DNA of 64,000 nt from Cryptomeria japonica (Eukaryota > Streptophyta > Pinopsida > Cupressales > Cupressaceae), in the NCBI RefSeq assembly GCF_030272615.1, contig NC_081407.1, positions 380,453,179 through 380,517,178 of the forward strand, given 5' to 3'. This document shows positions 33,990 through 46,442 of this stretch, piece by piece (positions within the stretch are counted from its first letter, which is position 1; each line of letters starts with the position of its first letter). The position numbers and the translations under genes are program-made. Below the pieces are notes generated by a model. That model was not told the DNA's origin. It worked only from the letters and a program-made list of their open reading frames with translations, and made no database searches.

Positions 33990-35030
33990 AAAATATGCTT
34001 GTCCCAAATTATTTTTTCAATTCAAATGTCTTTCCAAAAATTGATTCTTCCAAACTTGCAATGTGTGAACTATTGCTACAAGTTCCAAATCATCTAGGAC
34101 ATAATGTAGTTCATTACAAAGGAGCTTTTTGGGCTCATAGACCACAACTTGACCATACCACATAAGCACACCACCCAAACCTGACCTGATGCATCTGTAA
34201 CTACAATAAAATGAACTTTAAGTTTAGGAAATTCAAGAATTAGGATAGAAGTCAACCTTTCCTTTAGGATCTGGAAAGCTTCTTCATACTTATATGACCA
34301 TAAAAATGGATGAATTTTCCTCTAAAGTGAAGTAATAAGGTTTCTTATTTTTCAAAAGTGTAATAGAAACTTGATGTAATAGCTCACCAAACCCATGAAA
34401 CTACACACCTCATGAATATTTTTCAATGTTGGTAACTTCAATATTTTTTTTATCTTTATTGGATCAACCTAAATTCTCTTGATATAGATGACATGATTAA
34501 AGTATTGTACTTCCTTTAAAACAATTCTCACTTGGATATTTTACCATACAACTTTTTCTCTCTCAAACAATACATTTGTTCTCTCTCATCTCTAGAGTAT
34601 ATCAAAATATGATCTAGAAAGACAAGCATACATTTATCCAAATAATATCTTAAAACCCCATTTTCAAGCTCATGAATGTAGCTAGTGCATTTTTTTTTAT
34701 CTTACAAGATAATATTGTGAAATCATAATGGTCATATCTTATTTAAAAAACTATTAGGAATGTCTTCCACTTTTATTCTTAATTGATGATCTCCTACATT
34801 AAGATCAATTTTAGAGAAAATAGTTGCACCTGACATTTGATAAAAAATGTCATCAATGTGAGGCAAAGAATATTTATTCTTAACTATTGATTTATTAAGA
34901 TTTATTCAGCCCATGAATAGATGTAGAGTCCAATCCTTTTTAACAAATACTGCATGTGCTCCTCAAGAAGATACATTAGGTTAGATAAAATATTTTGATA
35001 GTAATTCTTGTAGTTGATCTTTTATCTCCA
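33990..35030 (-). pseudogene. Gypsy element B reverse transcriptase and RNase H
   Basis: Minus-strand fragments in pol order are: [58 protein letters not shown], then VFLDHILIYSRDERE near 34590-34620, where FIDD is usual and the second Asp is His. RNase H follows: EEAFQILKERLTSILILEFP, VVTDASGLGGVL and LELVAIVHTLQVWKNQFLER. It stops at 33990 and its missing end is at 540-679. The wording is that of chromovirus-type gypsy elements. Frames are broken many times. Confidence 0.8.
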
Positions 35031-36850
35031 TAATCTTTTTCTGTCATTTTATATTAGTTTTTGGAGTGAGCTTCTGATCTCAAAATTATATCAATTAAGA
35101 AATAAAATTGCCTATGAGGAGGTAATCTAGGTAGTTCCTTAGGAAAAAAATATCTTAAAATTCTTAAAGAAAAGGGTAATCCTATCATGTAGGATTCTTG
35201 ACTCCAACTGATTTGTTCAAATTGTGTATAATTCACATCCCTTCTTTTCAACTCTCTTAAGTTTCAAGGATGAAATTTCCCTTAGATTTTACTTCTCATT
35301 TAACTCCTTGAATTTAAACTCATTTTTTGAAGTTATTTAAGCATTTAATAGTTTTTGCAAAGCAATCTACCTTTTCTCTATACTACCAAAGACAATTCAT
35401 CCCAATGATTACTTCACAGGATCCTAAGGGTACTACATAAATATTCACCTTTTTAGAAAAATTAGGTAGTTTTAAATTAACTTAAAAAAGGCGTTGCCCT
35501 ACCTTAGCTTTTTATTGGTTAGCATATTGAACTAGTCAAGATTTTTCCATAAATCTCGCCTTTCTAGAAATCTCACTAAGTGTATTTGATGCCACAAAAT
35601 TCTTAGTAGCTATAGTATTAATTAATATTAATACAGGAAAAGCAAAAAGTGTACTTAAAGTTTCAATTAGACAAATTGAATAGTCAACTTGATGATTACC
35701 AATCATTGCATGAACTTCTTATTGAAAAACTATTTGCTAAGAGGGTAGAGGAATATTCCTAAAACTAATTCCTCAGCTCCTATTTGGATAGTTATTCACA
35801 TAATGGTCACCACCATAGGAAAAAAATCATCTTGATGGTCCTCTTTTGATAGACATCACTTTCTCTGTATTTTAATTCTTCCTTTAGTATCATTTCCTTT
35901 TCCTTTTTAGTCATGAGCCATTGTTTCCCTTTGAACCCTTGCTATTGCATATTTTATTAGAGTTTTGATGATGGTTCCAAATCTTCTTTATGAATGAAGT
36001 TTCCCTTGAGTTCCTAAACCTTTTAGGAAACTTGTCCCTTGAGGAAACAATAGGCAATCTTTTGATATATCTTTTATATCCTTCTTGAATACTTTATCCA
36101 TGGTCAAAAGTCCATGCATATGTACCACTCCTCCAATTTGCAATTTTATTCCACAATAAATTTTTGTATATGAAACTACTCATCGCACTAATACTAGAGA
36201 GCATACTTGAGGAGTCTAGTAAATTTATCCCAATTATCTCTAACCTACATGTACCCTTGCCTTAAGTTTTAAGAATTAGTTAAATTTTGGTGAAAATAGA
36301 GCTAAGGTAACCATCTCTATCTAAAGAAGGTCACAAACTAATCCCATGTTAAATTAGTGGATTCAATTCCCATTTTTGTTTTCTTATTGACCCACCAAGT
36401 AGAAGTTTCTCCTAAAAGTTGGTATACTCCCCATACTACTTATCTTGAAATAATTTGGGATCTCAAATTATTTTTCAATTTCAATAAGCCATGTTTTCTC
36501 TTTCCCTCTAATAACTGCACCACCAAAGATAGGTGGATTTACCTTCTTCATGTCTAGGAAAGTTCAATTGCCAATTGATTTCTTATGTCAATTTTCTTTT
36601 AAAATTATTATTCTTGGTTGGGTAAAGGTTCATTATGCCCTTCATTGACACTATAAATTTTCTTATTCCTCATGCTCCCTAAGTGCTTGATCTTGATATT
36701 CACAGGCATCTAATATTTCTTTGGTTTGATTTAAGGCGACAAGGATTTGATCAAGTTTAGTTGTTGGATCATTGGTACCTTGGTTTTAATTGTGATGATA
36801 AATTCCCATATTCATCCTTGTATATACCACATTATCCTAATATTATCAAT
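35031..36850 (-). pseudogene. Gypsy element B protease and gag remains
   Basis: It lies immediately upstream of the RT in minus-strand order. A protease-like piece near 35370-35420 (GSCEVIIGMNCL, compare DVIIGMDWL of gypsy proteases) and polar, zinc-poor sequence at 35850-36800 suggest protease and gag. The QTKEILDACEYQDQALREHEE-like stretch near 36670-36730 has the Gln/Glu-rich look of gypsy gag. No intact motif remains, so the assignment rests mainly on position. Confidence 0.45.
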
Positions 36851-36858
36851 TTGTCATG

Positions 36859-38777
36859 TTTTTTTTATTAGATAAATAGGAAAGAGCTGAAACTTGTTAC
36901 ATAATTTAGCCATAGAGGAAAATGAAACTCATCTCACAAGACATGAAACACAAAGAAAAGAAAGAGATAAACAACTAGATAGAGAAAGAAACTAGAAGCA
37001 ACAAGAAAGACAAAGGAGGAAACTATAAGTGACAAAAAATACATACTATACCAAACTAGGACCAACAAAAACAACTACTAGCCTCCAATTAACTTTAGGA
37101 ATTTAAAAGATTTTCATTCATCATTCATAAACTTATGTTTTTCTTTGAATGAAACCCCTTTAGGGGCCATTATCTTAGTAGCTTCAAACTTCTCAATTGA
37201 CTTATTACCTTTGACCTTCCCTTTCTTGTTTGAATTGGATGGAAAATGAACAAGGTCCAAGTTCTTGTTGTTTGTGTTTGGCCTACCTAATCTGTAACTC
37301 ATGACAGAACACTAGGAGGGTCATGGATGGAATTTTCATTGTTTCCTTGTAGTATGCAATAATTTCTTGTATATTTTTTAGTATATTCTCTTAGTTAACA
37401 TAAAGTTTTTTAACTACCAATTCTAATTTATTACTCTCTTCAACAGAGCCAACCTCTTTTTTGATTGAGTCAATACCACCTTCAAATCTCTCCCACTTAT
37501 CAAATTTGGTAGAAATCTCCTTCATATGCTCCTATATGTACTCATTCACAATATCATTAGATCATTCCATAGTTTTAGGTAGAGCCATTATTTCCAAGGA
37601 GTGAAATTTTTTTCTTGGTGATATGTATTTGGGCAAGCTACCATCTAAGAATATCATTTTGCAGGTTGTAAGCTTTGTAGAGGTCATCCACCTTGTTGTG
37701 AAGCTACATACACAAGTTACATGAAGTATATTTATCTAGAGAAAGAGAAGAGATGCTAGAGTTCCATGGAGAAAGCTAGGAGCTAACAGGGATTATGTGG
37801 GAGTCATCTAAAATTTCCTCTAAGAATCAATGGGAGACACCTTATTTCTCTTCAAAGACGTAGTGGATGATTTAAAATTCACCCTTTTCCCCTTAGAGGA
37901 TGATGGAGAGACAAAATGGGGATTGTTGGACACAATGAGAGAAACTATAGATGTAGATGTGTGGGTTTTCTCAGCTCCTAGATTCTCAAAGTGAGGGGGA
38001 AACCCTTGGCAATAAGCGAGGGATTATTGACTTGAGGGAGGATAGAATGAAGTGGGGTTTTTTCAAGTTAACACAATAAAGATAGTATATAAAAATTTGG
38101 TGGAGCTACACAAAATCACCAGAAGCTACAAGAACGTTCTTCAAAAAAATCTCAAGAGAGGAATGAATCTAGAAAGCAAAACCCATATTCACATTATGAC
38201 ATTGCATTGGAAAAAGATAGGAGTGAAAATGTTTGTAACAACCATATAATTTTATATATCTCATGAGGACCTCTACAATATTTTTGTAGACCCTAGATAA
38301 ATCCCTCTTGAACCCATTTTGGAGCCTATTAGCCACCTCTCATTTTTTTAGTAGTTCCTTCATTTCCTCCTTATAATTCCCTTTTTTTTTTAGGGAATCT
38401 ATTTCCTTCCAGAGATAGGCTAGTGGTAGAAGCAATGAGCTCTACAATGACTTCAAAGGAGATACCTCCTAAATTAATAGTCCTAGAGTGCCAAGATTTC
38501 ACAAATTCAATAAAGATGTTGGAGTCGTACCCAACAATAAAGATAGTCCAGAAGCTTCTTTGTAAAGGAAAAAAACAAGTTATTAGTTTGAGAAGGTTTC
38601 CCAATAAAAGGTAGATAATTAATGTAATAATTATCCATTATTTTAAGCGAGAAACCCATCCTTTTGAAAGGGTCCAACCTTGCAACCATCATAGAGATAA
38701 GGATTATCTTACTTAATTGATACACATATTTCATTATATATAAATATGATTATAATGTAGTGACTCCAAACTCATCA
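36859..38777 (-). mobile_element. Poly(A)-tailed non-LTR element without visible RT
   Basis: The minus strand ends CTCTTTCCTATTTATCTAAT followed by eight A (36859-36866), a LINE-like tail. TGTCATG flanks both sides (36852-36858 and 38778-38784), a candidate 7-bp duplication. Two coding parts are seen. The 38371-38604 frame has FVKSWHSRTINLGGISFEVI, then STTSLSLEGNRFPKKK. A stop-broken coiled-coil part near 37380-37600 (KEISTKFDKWERFEGGIDSI, KKEVGSVEES) follows, with a Lys-rich end (37114-37302). No RT or endonuclease motif is seen. It may be a non-autonomous passenger of a LINE, or a retroposed gene. Confidence 0.5.
38371..38734 (-). pseudogene. Unknown transposon protein, SWHxRTxxLGGxxF type
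   Basis: Overlapping frames give MKYVYQLSKIILISMMVARL and then FVKSWHSRTINLGGISFEV and VELIASTTSLSLEGNRFPKK. The layout (F..W..R.i.lgGi.F.v..e.Ia..T.lslEG..f) loosely recalls the PMD start, where a domain recognises aromatic/RW and G.P motifs, but it is a different family. I recall similar hypothetical proteins in conifers without a known function; this is memory, not a search. Confidence 0.4.
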
Positions 38778-38882
38778 TGTCATGATGAGCTATATAAACA
38801 ATATCTCAAAGAGACTAACAAGGTGAGGCTTTTCCTTGCATCCTCATGATTGTATTTCTTGAGTACCTATAAATGATGACTT

Positions 38883-40064
38883 TGTTAGTAGCACAAGTTT
38901 GTATGGTTGTCATTGATGTCAAACCTGGTTATCTGGATGGATATTGGTTTGTATTTTCTTTATCAGACCTTGGTTATGTGGATAGAACTTGGTCCTGATA
39001 CTCTTTTGGTGTTGGTTGTGACATCCTATATTTAGGGTGGTTCAGAAAGCTCTTGACTATGCCCTTCAGATATGTTGTTAATTGCATTGTGGTTTAGTGG
39101 ATCATGTTCTTTTGGTCCAGATATATGTTGGAAGATGGGTTGAGGTGATTATTTGGGTATCATACTTTATTTTGTGAAGATCTGCATGGAGTATTTGTAT
39201 CAAAAGTGGTAATGTGACCGACTAGTTGATTATATCTACATGTTATTCTTTGTAACATCTTCTAGGATATGTGTTAGCATGTGTGGTTTGTCAGATTGTT
39301 CATGGGATGATGTATTATGATACTTTTTGGTTCCTTATTTCTCTTGGAGTGGGATGATCTAAGTATTTTTGGTCTAGGTGGCCTATTTTGTCTTGGCCAA
39401 CTCTTGCTTAAGTTTTCAATGTTGTATCTCATATATAATATGTGTAAAAAGATGAATTGAGTATGGATGAAAAGTGAATTGTGTAAGAAGTGTATGCAAA
39501 TGATTTGCAAGCAGATTTGAGTTTGTGGTGATGCGAAAGACAATTTGGGAAGAGATTTGAAGTTGATATATTCTACCAAATAGTGTATTGTGACAATGAA
39601 GATTGTTAGAGATGTTTTCCATGTTATTGGTCACTTGATTACTATTCAACGACAATTTCATGATCAAAAGAATCCTTCTCAATTTCAGTTCAACTATTTC
39701 ATTTATTTTTGATTGACAGTGAATCCTTCAACAATAGTTTGTATCTTGTCCTGAAGAAGAGCTCTTCAACTGCATAAGTCATTTGTATCTTGCCTAAGGT
39801 AGTGTACTGTAGTTCTACAAGTCCTTTAGGTGTTGATGCTCCTTAGCTATAAGCCTAAAAAATTGTACACTTTTATTATATTGTGAATTATATTTTCATC
39901 ATGGTTTTTCCTTGTTTGAGTTTTCCACGTATATCTGGTGTTCATGTGTTTTTGTTTGATGTGTTGATGATTAAGGTGTTGATATTGAATAAGTTTATTA
40001 ATAATTGCTTTTAAGAATTCCATACTGATTCACCCCCCCTCTCAGTCCTGCCAGGTGTTCAATA
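38883..40064 (+). repeat. Copia 5' LTR
   Basis: It starts TGTTAGTAGCAC and ends GTGTTCAATA, where the partner LTR ends TTTTCAGCA. It matches 44405-45577 over its whole length. Confidence 0.92.
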
Positions 40065-40066
40065 AT

Positions 40067-40079
40067 TGGTATTAGAGAG
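40067..40079 (+). promoter_or_regulatory. Copia primer binding site
   Basis: TGGTATTAGAGAG lies two bases after the LTR. It matches the initiator-Met site TGGTATCAGAGC with small changes, typical of copia. Confidence 0.85.
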
Positions 40080-40123
40080 AGGTTCCTCTATGGAAATCTT
40101 AACTGCTTGAGGTAGATATAAAG

Positions 40124-41113
40124 ATGGCATAGGACCCTCATGTTAAAGCTCCGATGTTTTCTGAAACTAACTACAACTATTGTAAGGAAAAAATGCAATC
40201 ATATTTGGAAGCATTGCAGAATGGAATTTGGGAGATTATCCAGACTGGTTATCAACGACCTCCTAATGGACCATCAACTCTAGATGAGCTCAAGGATCAA
40301 ATTAGAAATGCAAAGGCTAGAACAATTTTGATTAGCTGTCTCAGTGATGAAATTTTTGGCAAAGTCCGAGGAATAAAAGAAGCTAAGAAAATCTGGAAAA
40401 AGTTGAGTTATGCATATGAAGGTGATTTGAAGACACAACAAGCAAGAATCTTGAACCTAAAGAAAAATTTTGAAGGTTTTATAATGGATGATGATGCGAG
40501 TGTTGAAAGTTACATACATAGAGTAAATGATACAACAAAAGCTATATGAGTAGTTGGTAGAATGCTTGAAGAAAGTGATGTTATTAGAAAGATCCTGTTT
40601 ACTTTGACAAAACCCTATAAATTGAAGAAGTGTGCAATTGAAGAATGTCATGATTTGAACAACTACATAATTGATCATCTTATTGGTACATTGTCTGCCT
40701 ATGAGATTGGTGAGATAGAAGATATAAATTCCTATCAAAGAGAAGTTGCATTTAATGTCTCAAGGGTATCAGGAGATGAATTGGAAACCAGTGAGAACTT
40801 GGATGAGACTGAAGCAAACTTTGGAAGAAGGTTGAAACAAGGAACTAGTATGTATAAAGGTAAGTTACCCTTGAATTTTTTTAATTGTGGAAGAATTGGT
40901 TATAATGCTTCAAAATGTGCATATAAAGAAGATAATAGAAAGATAGAGGATGATAGGTATAGAAGAAATGATTTCAAGAGAAGAATGGATGATAAAGGGA
41001 AAATGAGTTTGTATTCTACTAAAGAACACTCATCTGAAGAAGAAGATGTTAAAGACTCAAATGAAGAATCCCTATTTTTGGAAATTAAAGAGAAGTATCA
41101 AGAATGTATTTGA
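40124..41113 (+). pseudogene. Copia gag
   Basis: The ATG at 40124 is followed at codon 3 by TAG (MA*DPHVKAPMFSETNY), a nonsense change in the conserved start. 40154-40549 is the copia gag core: YCKEKMQSYLEALQNGIWEII, AKARTILISCLSDEIFGKV and KKIWKKLSYAYEGDLKTQQA. After a stop at 40548 the frame continues (40562-41113) to a zinc knuckle, NFFNCGRIGYNASKC. There the first Cys of CxxCxxxxHxxxxC is Phe and the His is lost. Gag would package the element RNA. Confidence 0.9.
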
Positions 41114-41478
41114 AGATCATAAGAGAAAACTGTACTACATGCTAAAGTTGAATCTATATAATGGCTCATTGATTCTGGAAGCTCAAATCACATGACCTCT
41201 AAAGAAGTATGATGGCGAATCTATAAAATTTGTAGGAGAGGAAGCTACACCGATTTGCAAGGTAGTAAGTATCTCTATTGATGGTAAGCATAAAAATGAT
41301 GGTGTTTATTATGTAGAGGGATTGAGACATAGTCTGTTGAGTTTTAGTTAGATGTGTAATAGAGGTTATGAGGTTGTGTTAATAGAAACTGGATGTATGA
41401 TTAGAAAAGGTAAAACTAGAAAGTTGGTACCAGAAGGAATTAGGACAAGTGGAAATGTTTAATACATAAAACATAAAA
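41114..41478 (+). pseudogene. Copia protease
   Basis: WLIDSGSSNHMTS near 41162-41200 is the copia protease active site (D-S-G-S-S). It is preceded two codons upstream by an in-frame TAA. YYVEGLRHSLLSF-like text (GVYYVEGLRHSLLSFS, about 41300-41350) is the conserved flap end. The frame is broken around 41205 and 41349. Confidence 0.85.
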
Positions 41479-42760
41479 TTGGTTAACACATGTTATCCAA
41501 GTATGAGTAATGAATGTTGGTTATGGAACAAGAGAATGGGACATGTTAAATTCAACAACATGTTAAAGATCAATAACTATAAAGTAGTGAGATATTTACT
41601 AAGGATTATGAAACCTATTGACATTGTGTGCAGGGAATGCCAATTAGGAAAGCAAACAAGGAGAAGTTTAAAGAACAAGGAGTATCCTACATCACATCCA
41701 TTTGAGATAATTCACATAGAATTATTTGGATCTACAAGGACATGTGGAATCAATGGTGAAAGGTATTTTATGCTACTCATTAATAATTTCTCTAGAATGA
41801 TATAGGGTACATTTTTGAGGGAAAAATGTGAAGCTTTTGAAAGATTTAAAGTTTTCAAATCAATGGTAGAGAATTAGGTTGATGCTAGAACCAAGTGTTT
41901 GAGATTTGATAGAGGTGGAGAATTTACTTCAAATGAGTTTGACAATTTTTGTGAGAGATATGAGATTAGGAGACATCTTTTTTCTTTGAGAAACCCTCAA
42001 TAGAATGGTGTGGTAGAAAGGAAGAGCATAACTATTATTGAAATGGCTAGAACTATGATGAAAGATGCTAACTTGGTTAATGTTTATTAGAAAGAAGCTA
42101 CACATACTACTATTTATATTATTAACATAGTTCAAACAAGGATAAATCATACAAAGACACCTTATGAGTCGTGGTATGGGAGACCACCTAGTGTGAAGTA
42201 CTTCAAAATATTTGGAAGCAAGTGTTAGATTAAAAGAGATGAGAATGATCTTGGAAAGTTTGATACCAAAGTTTATGAAGAGATATTCTTAGGATATGCA
42301 ATGAACATCAAGCCTTACTGGTGTTACAACACAAGTTTGAACAAGATAGTGGAGAATACAAATGTGAAAGTATGCGAAGCATGGGATCAGATTGCCCTGA
42401 AACCTATTCAGGATGTTGAATTTGAGATCATACGTACTGTCATAGACTCCTCTGATAGGAAGCAATGTAGAGAAACCAAATGAAGTAGAAGAAGAAGACA
42501 TCGAAGAAGTGGAACAAGCGATCAAAACCTTGAAGTATGTGTAGAAGAATCATTTAGAAGATCAAATAATTGGAGACAAAAATAAATGAGTAGAGACAAG
42601 AAGAAGTGTTTCAGAGGTAAATGAGCAAACTAATTGCTGTTTTCTTTTAATTATTGAATTGAAATCATATGAGGAAGCAAGAAAAGAATAAATTTGGGTT
42701 GAAGCTACGTAAGAAGAACTAAATCATATACAAAAGAATAAAACTTGGGAACTGATGCCT
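41479..42760 (+). pseudogene. Copia integrase
   Basis: The HHCC zinc finger survives: WNKRMGHVKFNN and IVCRECQLGKQTRRS. The core begins HPFEIIHIELFGSTRTCG, where the first catalytic Asp (HtDl.GP) has become Glu. CLRFDRGGEFTSNEF keeps the second Asp. RNPQ-stop-NGVVERKSITII keeps the catalytic Glu but has TAG where Gln is expected. TPYESWYGRPPSVKYFKIFG at 42155-42215 is the usual C-terminal block. Several stops and frame changes follow up to 42700. Confidence 0.88.
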
Positions 42761-43460
42761 AGACCAATGGACAAGAATGTTATAGGAATGAAGTGGGTGT
42801 TTTGAAACAAACTGAATGAACAAGGACAAGTCACAAGGAACAAGGCAATATTGATATGTAAAGGATATTATCGGGTAGAAGGTATTGATTTTGAAGAAAC
42901 TTTTGCTCCTGTTGCTAGGATGGAAGATATCAAAATGTTTCTTGCATTTTCTACCTATTGAAACTTAAGAGTGTATCAGATGGATGTTAAGTCAATGTTT
43001 CTTAATGGAGAGCTGGAAGAAGTGTACATTGAACAACCAAAAGGATTAATACTATCAAAAAATTTATATATGGTTTGTAGGTTAAAGAGGGCATTGTATA
43101 CACTTAAACAAGCACCTAGAGCATGGTATGTGAGACCAGGCAAGTACTTGTTGCAACAAAAAATTAGGAAAGACACTACTGACAACAATATTTACTTCAA
43201 GGTTGAAGGTATTAAGTTGTTTATTGTTGTTGTCTATGTTGATGATATTATTTTTGGAGGAAGCGATAGTTTGTGCAAAGAATTTCATGAAGAAATGCAA
43301 AAAGAATTTGAGATGTCTATGTTTGGTGAAATGTCTTTCTTTCTTAGGCTTCAGGTTACTCAGTTGGATGATGTAATTTTTATTTCTCAAGCTAGGTATG
43401 TTAAAGAGATGTTGAAGAAGTTTGATTGGAGAATTGTAAAGTTGTTACTACCCCTTTAGC
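42761..43460 (+). pseudogene. Copia reverse transcriptase
   Basis: It begins near MPRPMDKNVIGMKWVF and [15 protein letters not shown]-like blocks (42750-42930). It then stays open at 42971-43459: YQMDVKSMFLNGELEEVYIE, LYTLKQAPRAWYV, and VVYVDDIIFGGSD with the YVDD active site intact. EMSMFGEMSFFLRLQVTQLD and ISQARYVKEMLKKF complete the domain. A stop precedes the open part (42959). This is the best-preserved pol domain in the window. Confidence 0.92.
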
Positions 43461-44160
43461 TGTTGGATGCAAGTTGAGAAAGATGATGCATATTTGGATA
43501 TTGACTAGAAGAAGTATAGATCTATGTTTGGAGGACTATTCTATCTGACCACTTCTAGACCAGATATTATGTAGGTTGTATGCTTGGTTGTAATATTTCA
43601 AACTAATCCAAAGAAGACTCATGATCAAGTAGTGAAAACGATCTTCAAATATTTGAAAGGAACTCAAGATTTTGGCCTATGGTACAAAAGAGATGGAATA
43701 TTCATGTTGAAGAAGTATACAAATGTTGATAGGGCTAGAAGTATTGATGGCATGGAGAGTACAAGTGGTGGAGAATTCTTTTTGGGAGACAAATTGGTTT
43801 CATGGATGAGTAAGAAACAAGAATTTGTATCATTGTCCACTACTAAAGTTGAATATATTGCAACAACATCTTGTTGTACTCAAGTTTTATGGATGAAATA
43901 GAATCTTAAGGCTATCAAAGTTGTATATGATGAAGTTATTCCTATCATGTGTGACAATACCAATACTATAAACATGTCAAAGAATCTAGTTACGCATTCA
44001 AAGACTAAACACATTTCAATACATTATCATTTCTTGAGAGTGAAGGTTGCTAAAAAAAAGTCAAATTGGAATACATTTCTACATCAGAGCAGATAGAAAA
44101 TATTTTTACAAAGGCTTTAGTGAAGGATTACTTTTGAGTATCTCAGACAAAAGTTAGGGA
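43461..44160 (+). pseudogene. Copia RNase H
   Basis: AVKRIFKYLKGT-like text (KTIFKYLKGTQDFGLWYKR) is followed by STSGGEFFLGDKLVSWMSKK and FVSLSTTKVEYIA, where the usual STAEAEY Glu region reads STTKVEY. After a stop at 43899, CDNTNTINMSKN and KTKHISIHYHFLRVKV mark the end of copia pol. The ADADWAGD block near 43725 is decayed to TNVDRARSIDG. Confidence 0.9.
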
Positions 44161-44387
44161 TCATTGCCCCTCCTTCCAACTAGATGCAGTTTTGAGGTGC
44201 ATCTTTCTAGGGGAAGACTTGGTGGTTATCTTTGTTCCTGGATTGATGTTGTTGCTAATCTCATGGGGAGTAGTGGTGCGAGTGGTCAGTATGTTTCTGC
44301 ACCCCTTTTCATTATTGTCAAAGGGGAAGAGAGTTATTGGGAGATTATCCATTGATTTCTATTAGTTGTTTATTGGTGTTGCTATCA

Positions 44388-44404
44388 ATGACAAATGGGG
44401 AGAT
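44388..44404 (+). promoter_or_regulatory. Copia polypurine tract
   Basis: ACAAATGGGGAGAT sits directly before the 3' LTR start TGTTAGAAG. It is the usual copia PPT position and composition. Confidence 0.85.
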
Positions 44405-45577
44405 TGTTAGAAGAATGATCTTGTATGGTTGCCATTAATGTCAAACCTAGTTATCTAGATTGATATTGGTCTAGATATGATTTGTCAAACCTTGGTTATC
44501 TGGATAGAGTTTGGTTTGGATACTCTTTTGGTGTTGGTTGTGACGTCCTATATTTAGGGTGGTTTGTAAAGCTTTTGGTACCCTCTGAATATGTTGTTAA
44601 TTGTATTATGATTTAGTGGATCATGATATTTTGGTCTGGATATGTGTTGGAAGATGCGTTGAGGTGATTATTTGGGTCTCACTTTGGTTTGTGGAGATGC
44701 GCACGAAGTATTTTGCATCAGAAGTGGTTATGTGGTCCTTTGGTTGATTATAGCTACACATTAAGTTTTGTAACATCTTAGGAAATGTGTTAGCATGTGT
44801 GGTTTGTCTGATTGTTCATGGGATAATGTATTAAGATATGTTTTGGTTCCCTCTTTCTCCTGGAGTAGACTGATCTAAGTTGGTCTATGTGGCTTATTTT
44901 GTCTTGGTCAACCCTTGCTTAAGTTTTCAATGTTTTATGTCATATATAATATGTGTGGAAGGATGAATTGAGTATGGATGAAAAGTGAATTATATGAGAA
45001 GTGTATGAGAATGATTTGCAAGCATATTTGAGTTTGTGGTGATGCGAAAGACAATTTGAGCAGAGATTTGAAGCTAATATATTCTGCTAGATAGAGTGTT
45101 GTGATAGTGGATATTGTTAGAGATGTTTGACATGTTATTGGTCGTTTGATTACTATTCAAGGACAATTTCATGACCAGGAGAATCCTTCTCAATTTTAGT
45201 TTAGCTATTTCATTTGTTGCTGATTGACAGTGAGTCCTTCAACAATAGTTTGTATCTTGTTCTGAAGAAGAGCTCTTCAATTGCACAAGTCCTTTGTATC
45301 TTGCCTAAGGTAGTGCACACTATTTTTGCAAGTCCTTTAGGTTTTGGTGCTCCTTGTCTATAAGCCTAAACAGTTGTAAACACTGTTATTATATTGTGAG
45401 TTAGATTTTCACCATGGTTTTTCCTTATTTAGGTTTTCCATGTATATCTGGTGTTCATGTGTTTCAGTTTGATGCATTGATGATTAAGGTGTTGATATTG
45501 AATAAGTTTATTAATAATTGTTTTACAAAGTTTTGGACTGATTCACCCCCCTTCTCAGTCCTGCTGGGTTTTCAGCA
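44405..45577 (+). repeat. Copia 3' LTR
   Basis: TGTTAGAAGAATG to TTTTCAGCA; it pairs with 38883-40064. GACTT follows immediately. Confidence 0.92.
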
Positions 45578-45582
45578 GACTT

Positions 45583-46442
45583 TTGATATGACTTTCTCTT
45601 TAGTAAGTTAAATACCATGATATACAATAGCCACCTTACCAAAACTTGATGATTTTAATCCTAGGTTGAAAACATAGGCATACATAATTTCACCTTTATT
45701 GTCCCTTAATATAATTGATATTTATCATAATATCTTGTGTTAGTGCAAGTAACTTATTATAATTTTTGTAAATCTTTAATATTATCATCACACATGTTTT
45801 ATTAATTTTAGTGATCCTTTGTTTATGATTCTTGAGGCATTGGTTATCCACAAAAGAGTGATCCTAGCAATAGAGCAAGGTAGTGCTAGATTCATGCACC
45901 CTTATTTGCTTATACTAATTAAGTTCTTGCATATGTTTGTTAATGAGTTCTTCCATATGTTTATGTTCTTACATTAAGTTCTTGCATGTGTTCAGTATAT
46001 GTATTCATTAAGATATTTGCATTTGTTTGATATATTTTGGGGATGATTCTTGGTATTGAGACAATTTTTCATACCAAGGTCTCCTTACCTTGCAAAATTG
46101 ATTTTTTTTTTCTTTTTTTCTTTAACATGTATTAACATTATCATTGTATGTTTCATAATTGTCTTACATGCTTTGCAAGTTTTATGTGTTTTCTTCATGC
46201 CTTATGTGTTTACCTCATGCCTAGATTGTTTTCTTCATGTTTTGCATGCTTTATGTCTTGTGTGTGTATGCTTTGTGTTTTGCCTATCTTCTATGTGTCT
46301 TGTGTGTATGCTTTGTGCCTTGCATGTTTTCAATTCATGTCTTCTCAGTGTGTCTATTTCATATTGGATATGTTTGATAAGTGCCTTGACCTTGACTTCC
46401 CTCTACTTTATTATGGGTATGTGCATAAGATAATACCCCCAC
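45583..46442. other. Unassigned TE interior with CTTTGTG/CATGCTTT repeats
   Basis: 46160-46335 repeats words such as TTTTCTTCATGCCTTATGTG and GTGTGTATGCTTTGTG at irregular spacing. The hydrophobic frames that it creates are by-products of composition. The right end runs into the polypurine tract at 46443, so it is probably the 3' interior of a Tat-like element. Confidence 0.4.

Larger units (their letters stand above)
38883..45577 (+). mobile_element. Complete, decayed Ty1/copia retrotransposon
   Basis: LTRs at 38883-40064 and 44405-45577 start TGTTAG, and GACTT flanks both ends (38878-38882, 45578-45582). Primer site, gag, protease, integrase, RT, RNase H and PPT are in copia order. The LTR pair differs at roughly one base in ten by eye, and nonsense changes occur throughout, so it is old and immobile. 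Its insertion separates 38785-38882 from 45583 onward. Confidence 0.93.
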
